From contig DAINCF010000401.1 in assembly GCA_036732565.1 (NCBI GenBank), positions 1 to 6,608 of the forward strand: 6,608 nucleotides of DNA, written 5' to 3'. The notes under the pieces are model-generated. The model saw only the letters and a program-made list of their open reading frames with translations, was not told the origin of the DNA and searched no databases. The DNA is from JAIVJN01 sp036732565 (GTDB lineage: Bacteria > Acidobacteriota > Vicinamibacteria > Vicinamibacterales > UBA2999). Both the position numbers and the translations under genes were made by a program. Positions 1 to 4,701 of this stretch are shown here, one piece after another. Position 1 is the first letter of the stretch; each line of letters starts with the position of its first letter.

Positions 1-905
1 TCGCCGCGGTCGCCGCCGAGGGGCTCATGGTGCCGCCGGCGCCGCCGGCGCGGCTCGAGCTGCGCGCGCTGCTGTCCGCCGCCGCGGTGCTGTTCGCATC
101 GTTCATCGGCTTCGACTCAATCGCGCAAGCCGGAGGCGAGGCGCGCCGTCCCGAGCGCAACCTGCCGCTCGCCCTGGCGCTCGCGATCGGTTCGGTGGGT
201 GTCTTCTATCTGCTCTTCACTGCGGCGGTGTATCACGCCGTGCCCTGGCAATACATCGCCGCGGAGGCGCGATCGCGGGACGTCACAGCGCCTGGGCTGC
301 TGGGCCGCCTGCTGCCGCCGTTCTGGACCATCGTCATCGTGTCTGCGGCGGCCGTGGCGCTCATCAAAGATCTGCCGGCGATGCTGATGGGCGTCTCGCG
401 GCTGATGTTCGCCTGGGCCGAGGATGGCATCTTCCCACGTCGGGTGGCGGCCGTGCATCCAGCCTTTCGCACGCCGCATGTAGCGATTCTCGCAAGCGGC
501 GGCATGGCGACGCTCAGCATTCTCGGCAGTCACCTCGCGGGCGACTTCTTCCTTGGAGTCGACATTCTCGTGACGTCGATGCTTGTGACGTTCGTGCTGA
601 TGACGCTGTCGGTGCTGGCCTTGCCCCACACGAATCCCGCGCTGGCGCGGAAGGTGACCGTCGTGCGCCATGCGCTGATTCGCACGCTGACGGCCGCTCT
701 CGGCTTCGTCGTGCTGCTCGTGTTCCTGGCGATGCACACGTGGAAGGACCTGACGGCAGACGTGGCCGCGTGGTATTTCAGATCGACATACTTGTGGGCG
801 GTCGTGATGGGCATCGGCACGGTGATCTATGTGCGCGAGGTGCGCGCGCTCGGTCGGGCCGGCGTCGATCTGGAGGCGCGGTTCAGCACGCTGCCGCCGG
901 AGTAG
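1..905 (+). CDS. APC-superfamily amino-acid permease, C-terminal part (5' end outside window)
   Basis: This is an integral inner-membrane transporter, probably importing amino acids or related amines. The reading frame (codons from base 3) is open to the left edge, so the ATG at 27 is probably internal. Counting from that ATG there are about 292 residues. Seven hydrophobic segments lie near residues 13-36, 46-71, 99-121, 150-172, 176-199, 218-237 and 250-270, which fits TM6-TM12 of a 12-TM APC protein. The family-typical stretch after TM6 (FIGFDSIAQAGGEARRPERN, residues 26-45) and the loop after TM8 (SRLMFAWAEDGIFPRR, then HPAFRTP, residues 124-150) are what identify it. The TAG stop lies 2 bases before the ATG of the AKR-Rid gene, indicating an operon with coupled translation. 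The substrate cannot be read from this half. Confidence 0.9.
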   Translation, partial: AAVAAEGLMVPPAPPARLELRALLSAAAVLFASFIGFDSIAQAGGEARRPERNLPLALALAIGSVGVFYLLFTAAVYHAVPWQYIAAEARSRDVTAPGLLGRLLPPFWTIVIVSAAAVALIKDLPAMLMGVSRLMFAWAEDGIFPRRVAAVHPAFRTPHVAILASGGMATLSILGSHLAGDFFLGVDILVTSMLVTFVLMTLSVLALPHTNPALARKVTVVRHALIRTLTAALGFVVLLVFLAMHTWKDLTADVAAWYFRSTYLWAVVMGIGTVIYVREVRALGRAGVDLEARFSTLPPE

Positions 906-907
906 GG

Positions 908-2419
908 ATGTGGAACGCTCGACATCTGGAACGTCGAAACGTTGAGGACATGACGCAGACCATCGAACGGGTTGCCCTCGGGAAAGATCTGACGATTGCT
1001 CGTGTGGTGACCGGGCTCTGGCAGGTCGCGGATATGGAGCGCGACGGACGGCCTCTCGATCTCGATCGCGCGGCCGCGGCGATGGAGCCGTACGTCAGCG
1101 CCGGGCTCAGCACCTTCGACATGGCGGATCACTACGGCTCTGCCGAGCTCGTGGCCGGTCGCTGCCGCGCGCAGGCATCAGCGGATCGCGTCCGGCTGCT
1201 GACCAAATGGGTGCCGACGCCGGGGCCGGTGTCGAAAGCCGACACACGCGCCGCGGTCGAACGGGCGCTCGCGCGCCTGGGTGGGGAGGCCATCGATCTG
1301 CTCCAGTACCACACGTGGAACTATGCCGATCCGAGCTGGCTCGACACGCTGTTCCACCTGCAGGAGCTGAAGAGGGAAGGGCTGATCCGGCATCTCGGGC
1401 TCACCAACGTCGACACGGTACATCTGCGGGTGGTCGTGGCCACAGGCATCGACATCGTCTCGAACCAGGTGTCGATGTCGCTGATCGATCGGCGCGCGGC
1501 GCACGGTCTGGGCGCGTTGTGCGTCGAGCATGGCATTCATCTGCTGGCCTACGGCACGGTGGCCGGCGGCTGGCTGACCGATCGGTGGCTGCGGCAGCCC
1601 GAGCCCGAGTGGGAGTCGCGCATGACATGGTCGTCGATGAAGTACGGCCGGTTCATTCGTGCGGCCGGCGGATGGGAGGCGCTGCAGCGCCTCCTCGAAG
1701 CTGCCTCGGAGGTAGCGGCACGCCATGGCGTCTCAGTCGCGAACGTGGCGAGCCGTTTCGTGTTGGAACAGCCAGGTGTGTCCGCGATCATCATCGGCGC
1801 GCGGTTGGGCGAGCGCGACCACATCGCGGAGACGCGGCGGCTGTTCGCGTTCGCACTCACCGAGGAGGATCGGACCGCTCTGCACGCGGCCATCGATACG
1901 CTCCAGCCGATTCCCGGCGACTGCGGCGACGAGTACCGCAAGCCACCGTACCTGACGGCGTCCGGCGATCTGAGTCATCACCTCGATGCGATGCCGGCGC
2001 CATATCGTGTCGAGCCGCGCGACGGCGGACGAAGGATCTGCCTCAGCGGCACGCCCTGGGAATCGATGGCCGGATTCGCGCGGGCGGTGCGGCAGGGACG
2101 CCGCGTCTACGTGTCGGGCACGACAGCCACGCACGGCAGCCGCCTCATTGGCGGACGTGACCCCGCCGCGCAGACGCATTTTGTTATCGACAAGATTGCT
2201 GGTGCCTTGCAGTCGCTCGGCGCCTCGTTGGACGAGGTGGTGCGGACGCGGGTGTTCGTCAGGAACATCGCCGATTGGGAGCCGGTCGCGCGGGCGCATG
2301 GTGAGCGGTTCCGGACGATCATGCCCGCGAATACCCTCGTGAGTGCGGCTCTGGTCGGTGACGAGTATTTGGTGGAGATCGAGGCGGAGGCGGAGATATC
2401 CGACAACAGCGACGCGTGA
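908..2419 (+). CDS. Aldo/keto reductase fused to a C-terminal Rid (YjgF/RidA-like) domain
   Basis: The predicted protein has 503 residues and is cytosolic. Residues about 20-335 form an aldo/keto reductase barrel that should reduce a carbonyl with NAD(P)H. The tetrad is visible: Asp71 and Tyr76 (FDMADHYG), Lys100 (LLTKW) and His135 (LLQYHTWN). The cofactor-side strand VSAIIIGAR is at about 291-299. Residues about 336-379 form a linker. Residues about 380-497 look like a Rid trimer-type domain (RRVYVSGTTATHG, SLGASLDEVVRTRVFVRN, YLVEIEAEAEI). Where RidA has its catalytic Arg (PAR-S/T), this protein has Asn475 (PANT), so classical imine deaminase activity is doubtful. I chose ATG 908 because GGAG (899-902) lies 5 bases upstream. 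ATG 950 (489 residues) is the likely ancestral family start, but its GAGG is only 2 bases away. The permease stop at 905 implies translational coupling. Confidence 0.88.
   Translation: MWNARHLERRNVEDMTQTIERVALGKDLTIARVVTGLWQVADMERDGRPLDLDRAAAAMEPYVSAGLSTFDMADHYGSAELVAGRCRAQASADRVRLLTKWVPTPGPVSKADTRAAVERALARLGGEAIDLLQYHTWNYADPSWLDTLFHLQELKREGLIRHLGLTNVDTVHLRVVVATGIDIVSNQVSMSLIDRRAAHGLGALCVEHGIHLLAYGTVAGGWLTDRWLRQPEPEWESRMTWSSMKYGRFIRAAGGWEALQRLLEAASEVAARHGVSVANVASRFVLEQPGVSAIIIGARLGERDHIAETRRLFAFALTEEDRTALHAAIDTLQPIPGDCGDEYRKPPYLTASGDLSHHLDAMPAPYRVEPRDGGRRICLSGTPWESMAGFARAVRQGRRVYVSGTTATHGSRLIGGRDPAAQTHFVIDKIAGALQSLGASLDEVVRTRVFVRNIADWEPVARAHGERFRTIMPANTLVSAALVGDEYLVEIEAEAEISDNSDA
911..948. 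repeat. Degenerate dispersed repeat of the 'AACGTT/TGGAACG' type at the AKR-Rid 5' end
   Basis: The stretch contains the repeated units TGGAACG (911-917 and 927-933) and CGAAACGTTG. The minus strand translates as LNVSTFQ followed by a degenerate unit. This resembles a low-complexity dispersed repeat (minus-strand NVSTFQRSNV) that I recall between genes in acidobacterial genomes. It occupies the space between the permease stop and the second candidate start of the reductase, and would encode residues 2-14 of the longer form. The match is from memory and the copy is degenerate. Confidence 0.45.
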
Positions 2420-2712
2420 CAGTCGTAACCGCGGCCATGATCTGAGTCGCGTGGTTGGTGCCGGATCAATCACTGGCACCGGCGGCAATCTAGTGCAAAT
2501 GCCCTGAGCCGGAGGGGCTTACGACGGAAAGAATGACATACCTGGCGTGTAACTTCGGGCGGACCTCTGCGGGCGCGCCGGACCACGAGGTGTCGTGTTT
2601 CTGGCCGTAGCTAGACCGGCCGCGACCGTTCGCGCCGCGGCGGCGACTCTTTCAAGCCACATCCAGAGTACCGCTTCGTCGCATTCAAAATTGTGACCGG
2701 GTCGCCCGTGGC
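2420..2712. other. Intergenic region with no convincing gene
   Basis: There is no ORF here with protein-like character on either strand, and I see no tRNA-like fold. One weak inverted repeat, GGTGCC (2457-2462) with GGCACC (2475-2480), encloses a 12-base loop some 37 bases after the AKR-Rid stop. No T-tract follows, so it is at best a poor terminator. A second short repeat (GGCCG with CGGCC, about 2603-2621) is probably chance in GC-rich DNA. Confidence 0.5.
2457..2480 (+). terminator. Weak candidate terminator hairpin after AKR-Rid gene
   Basis: A 6-bp perfect stem, GGTGCC/GGCACC, encloses a 12-base loop and can be extended by two G-T pairs. It is placed where the permease/AKR-Rid transcript should end. 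The lack of a following U-tract and the long loop make intrinsic termination uncertain. Confidence 0.2.
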
Positions 2713-3012
2713 ATGGCCTGTGTTTGTGCCATCCGTATGAAGCCGACGCCATCCAGATTCTTGGTCGCTGGTGAGGAGAAACGGGCGCGTATCGACGATG
2801 TCCTGCTGTGGCGATGGGAGCGGGGCCCGCAAGTACTTCTCGTCTACATACGTCCCCGAGGTGATCGATCGTTGGACGCGCTCATCGAAACCGCGCAGCG
2901 TGTGAGTCGACTCGAAACCGTGGGCTTCGACTCGGCGCAGGCCTTCGCACGATGGGCGACGACGAAGGTCGCGGAGCTGAACGCCGACGGGTGGTCTCGG
3001 GTCAACGGTTAA
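2713..3012 (+). CDS. Hypothetical protein, 99 aa
   Basis: I do not recognise this gene. From ATG 2713 it encodes 99 residues; ATG 2737 would give 91. Neither start has a clear Shine-Dalgarno sequence. The central part alternates hydrophobic and charged residues like a small folded domain (RARIDDVLLWRWERG, then QVLLVYIRPRG at about residues 27-52). It is followed by helix-like stretches (SLDALIETAQRVSRLE; AQAFARWATTKVAELNADGW) up to the C-terminus. No signal peptide, membrane segment or metal motif is visible. Codon third positions are GC-biased like its neighbours, which favours coding over the 135-codon antisense frame at 2611-3018, whose composition is proline- and arginine-rich. It stands alone between a non-coding gap and gene remnants, so it could itself be a fragment. 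Confidence 0.5.
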   Translation: MACVCAIRMKPTPSRFLVAGEEKRARIDDVLLWRWERGPQVLLVYIRPRGDRSLDALIETAQRVSRLETVGFDSAQAFARWATTKVAELNADGWSRVNG

Positions 3013-3027
3013 CCGCACCTGCGGTTA
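3006..3027 (+). terminator. Nested palindrome over the stop codon, possible terminator
   Basis: CGGTTAACCG (3006-3015) is a perfect 10-base palindrome containing the TAA stop of the small ORF. Its right half also pairs with the next copy: TAACCGC (3010-3016) with GCGGTTA (3021-3027) around the loop ACCT. The short loop and the position suit a terminator, but no T-run follows, so two competing hairpins or a protein site are equally possible. Confidence 0.3.
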
Positions 3028-3056
3028 CAGGCTCGAACGATGCCAGTCGTGTCCGG

Positions 3057-3374
3057 CTCATCAATCGCGCGGCCTTTGCCGTCGCGCCGACGGGGAATAG
3101 GGCAACTTCGGCCGGAACGTCGTGCGGGGATTCCCCCTGTGGCAAGTGGACCTCGCCCTGCGCCGGCGGTTCACGCTGGCTGGAAGAACAAGACTCCTGC
3201 TCCGCGCCGAGGCGTTCAATGTCTTCAACCACCCCAACTTCGGCACGATCGATCCCACGCTGACGAGCGCGACGTTCGGCCAGGCCACGAACGTGATGGG
3301 ACGACGGCTGGGGCGGCCTCAGCCCGCTCCACCAAATCGGCGGGCCACGCTCACTCCAGTTCACCGCCAAGGTA
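3057..3374 (+). pseudogene. C-terminal fragment of an Oar-like TonB-dependent receptor, two frameshifts
   Basis: Three consecutive pieces in different frames reproduce the C-terminal end of a large outer-membrane TonB-dependent receptor of the carboxypeptidase-regulatory-like/Oar type. Piece one (3057-3098) reads INRAAFAVAPTG. Piece two (3101-3310) reads GNFGRNVVRG, then the beta-strand signature RAEAFNVFNHPNFG. Piece three (from 3312) reads GGLSPLHQIGGPRSLQFTAKV. Restoring the frame needs one extra base near 3096-3100, where an in-frame TAG sits at 3098, and removal of one G from the GGGG run at 3310-3313. Only about 105 codons of a protein normally around 1000 residues remain. The final beta-strand stops near 3374 without the usual aromatic C-terminal residue. 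This is clearly non-functional unless the frameshifts are sequencing errors, and even then it is truncated at both ends. Confidence 0.8.
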
Positions 3375-3644
3375 GGTCGAGTTGAGCGCAACCAGGTCCC
3401 AGATGAGTTGCGCACGGCGATCCGAAAGGCCCCGGCCCGCGATGAACGACCGAACCGCGTCGGCACCGTTCACCTCGACAACCTCGTGGTCGTAGTCGAT
3501 GCCCCTCGTACGGCCGATGGCTTCAGCGAACAGCCACGAACGCATGGCGTGATTGAACAGATACGGTTCGGAGAGCCGCTGCGCGTAGTCGATCGCCGCG
3601 GTGATGAGCGGACCGTCGGGCACACTGATGCCTGCGATCAGTCG
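3351..3644 (-). pseudogene. Remnant of HD-domain hydrolase, HD motif deleted
   Basis: The minus-strand frame resembles cyanamide-hydratase-like HD-domain proteins. Upstream of the only plausible start (GTG at 3623) the frame already reads RRLIAGIS, which continues into VPDGPLITAAIDYAQRLS and then EPYLFNHAMRSWLFAEAIGR. This is the usual N-terminal half with the first metal-site His (His25 from the GTG). At about residue 47 it jumps from RGIDYDHE directly to VNGADAVRSFIAGRGLS, a segment that normally lies after the xLLHDxGL motif. The HD pair and its surroundings are therefore missing. The C-terminus ends at VALNST followed by residues read from antisense receptor DNA. About 90 codons remain of a protein I expect to be near 200. 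It lies 45 bases downstream of the chloroperoxidase-like gene, on the same strand, and was probably its operon partner. No catalytic metal site can form. Confidence 0.7.
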
Positions 3645-3689
3645 TCTTCCTGCCCCGTCCGGTCGATCTCCGCCGCTCCGTGATGGGTC

Positions 3690-4529
3690 CTAAGCGACCC
3701 TGCGCCGGTCTCCCTGGCAGAACGCTAGCAAGTCGCGGTTGACGAGGTCGGCATGCGTCGCCGTCAGGCCGTGCGGCAGACCGGGATAGTAGAGTTCCAC
3801 GGCACCCTCGATCAGCTTGGCTGTCTTTCGCGATGAGATATCGATCGGCACGATCTGATCGTCCTCGCCGTGCATGAGCAGCGTCGGGACATCGCACTTC
3901 TTCAGGTCATCGTGGAACTCGGTTTCCGAGAAGGCCTTCACGCACTCGTATGAGTTCTTCAGGCCGGCCTGCATGCTCCAGAGCCAGAACTGATCCAGCA
4001 GCCCCTGCGAGACTGTGGCCCCCGGCCGATTGACGCCGTAAAACGGAATCGCGAACTCCTTGTAGAACTGCGCACGATCGTTCGCGAGCCCGCTTCGCAG
4101 TCCATTGAACAGCTCGATCGGCACCCCCTCGGGATTGGCCGCAGACTTCACGAGGACAGGCGGCACCGCGGCGATCAGCACGGTTTTCGACACGCGCTTC
4201 GTGCCGTGCCGGCCGATGTAGCGGATGACTTCACCGCCACCGGTCGAGTGGCCGACCATCGTGATGTCCTCGAGATCCAGCGCCTCGATCACGGCGGCGA
4301 GGTCGTCCGCGTAGCCATCCATGTCGTTCCCGGTCGACGCCTGGCCTGATCGGCCATGCCCACGGCGATCGTGGGCGACGACCCGGAAGCCGTGCTGGGC
4401 GAGAAACAGCATCTGGCCGTCCCACGCGTCGGAGCTCAACGGCCATCCGTGCGAGAAAGTAACGACCGGGCCCTTGCCCCAGTCCTTGTAGTAGATCGTC
4501 GTGCCGTCCTTCACCGTGATCGTGTTCAT
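3690..4529 (-). CDS. Alpha/beta hydrolase, non-haem chloroperoxidase-like
   Basis: This cytosolic alpha/beta hydrolase has 279 residues, the usual length of the cofactor-free chloroperoxidase/esterase family. These enzymes hydrolyse esters and, via perhydrolysis of carboxylic acids, can form peracids that halogenate or oxidise substrates. The triad is visible: Ser95 in the nucleophile elbow GHSTGGG, Asp224 in HGEDDQIVP and His253 in LPHG. The oxyanion loop SHGWPLSSDAWDGQ and the DRRGHGRS turn are also conserved. I chose the second of two in-frame ATGs (4529) because AGGAGG (4542-4537) lies 7 bases upstream of it but only 1 base from ATG 4535, and because family members begin near NTITVKDGT. 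It is divergent from the stress-protein gene and shares a palindromic intergenic region with it. Its physiological substrate is unknown. Confidence 0.93.
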   Translation of the reverse strand: MNTITVKDGTTIYYKDWGKGPVVTFSHGWPLSSDAWDGQMLFLAQHGFRVVAHDRRGHGRSGQASTGNDMDGYADDLAAVIEALDLEDITMVGHSTGGGEVIRYIGRHGTKRVSKTVLIAAVPPVLVKSAANPEGVPIELFNGLRSGLANDRAQFYKEFAIPFYGVNRPGATVSQGLLDQFWLWSMQAGLKNSYECVKAFSETEFHDDLKKCDVPTLLMHGEDDQIVPIDISSRKTAKLIEGAVELYYPGLPHGLTATHADLVNRDLLAFCQGDRRRVA

Positions 4530-4536
4530 GCACATG

Positions 4537-4542
4537 CCTCCT
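4537..4542 (-). promoter_or_regulatory. Ribosome binding site AGGAGG deciding the chloroperoxidase-like start
   Basis: The minus strand reads AGGAGG-C-ATG-TGC-ATG. The spacing of 7 bases to the second ATG (4529) is near ideal, while 1 base to the first ATG (4535) is too close for ribosome positioning. Confidence 0.8.
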
Positions 4543-4545
4543 GAC

Positions 4546-4561
4546 CGCGCGATCCCGCGCG
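4546..4561. repeat. GC-only hairpin in the 5' leader of the chloroperoxidase-like gene
   Basis: CGCGCG (4546-4551) and CGCGCG (4556-4561) are perfectly complementary around a 4-base loop. They form a strong 6-bp hairpin only 3 bases upstream of the AGGAGG of the minus-strand gene. It could modulate translation or be part of an operator. CG-alternating repeats occur by chance fairly often in such DNA. Confidence 0.4.
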
Positions 4562-4575
4562 TATCCGTAAAGACC

Positions 4576-4615
4576 GAACATCACTCCGCGACGTGACACG
4601 TGTCGCGTGATGTTC
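4576..4615. promoter_or_regulatory. 40-base interrupted palindrome, candidate operator between divergent genes
   Basis: Outer arms GAACATCA (4576-4583) and TGATGTTC (4608-4615) and inner arms CGCGAC (4587-4592) and GTCGCG (4602-4607) pair perfectly. They give 14 bp of dyad symmetry with a 3-base bulge (4584-4586) and a 9-base centre. The centre overlaps another perfect palindrome, GACACGTGTC (4595-4604), with a CACGTG core. A reverse-complement half-element GTGTCAC recurs at 4623-4629. It lies 47 bases from the chloroperoxidase-like start and 87 bases from the stress-protein start, where a dimeric repressor or activator could control both genes. No regulator gene is in the window. Confidence 0.55.
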
Positions 4616-4691
4616 CGTTCGAGTGTCACAAATCAGCGGCTGGTGCGGTCCGTGATGACAAGCGATGCCGCCCGGCTTCGCGCGACTCATT

Positions 4692-4696
4692 GGAGG
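4692..4696 (+). promoter_or_regulatory. Ribosome binding site GGAGG of the universal stress protein gene
   Basis: GGAGG sits 5 bases before ATG 4702 and fixes the start at the conserved family N-terminus (LTVRSILCPIDFS) rather than at the in-frame ATG 102 bases upstream. Confidence 0.75.
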
Positions 4697-4701
4697 CGGC
4701 G

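Noticed and set aside
117..737. Long minus-strand open frame opposite the permease
   Set aside because: It is extremely rich in Arg, His and Gln and lies wholly antisense to a clear membrane protein; it is a GC-rich shadow.
740..907. Upstream in-frame extension of the AKR-Rid gene to ATG 740
   Set aside because: This part overlaps the permease C-terminus in another frame, has Arg/Gly-rich composition without homology, and better-supported starts exist at 908 and 950.
1207..2160. 317-codon alternative plus-strand frame inside the AKR-Rid gene
   Set aside because: It is Arg/Ala-rich with no recognisable motif and is fully contained in a gene with a visible catalytic tetrad.
2611..3018. Minus-strand 135-codon frame opposite the small hypothetical ORF
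   Set aside because: It has low-complexity, Pro/Arg-rich composition and no supported start; the plus-strand frame looks more protein-like, although certainty is limited.
3408..3683. Plus-strand 91-codon frame over the HD remnant
   Set aside because: The opposite strand shows clear HD-family similarity; this frame shows none.
4600..4701. Earlier in-frame ATG at 4600 for the stress protein
   Set aside because: It falls inside the palindrome, lacks a Shine-Dalgarno sequence and adds 34 residues with no Usp similarity.
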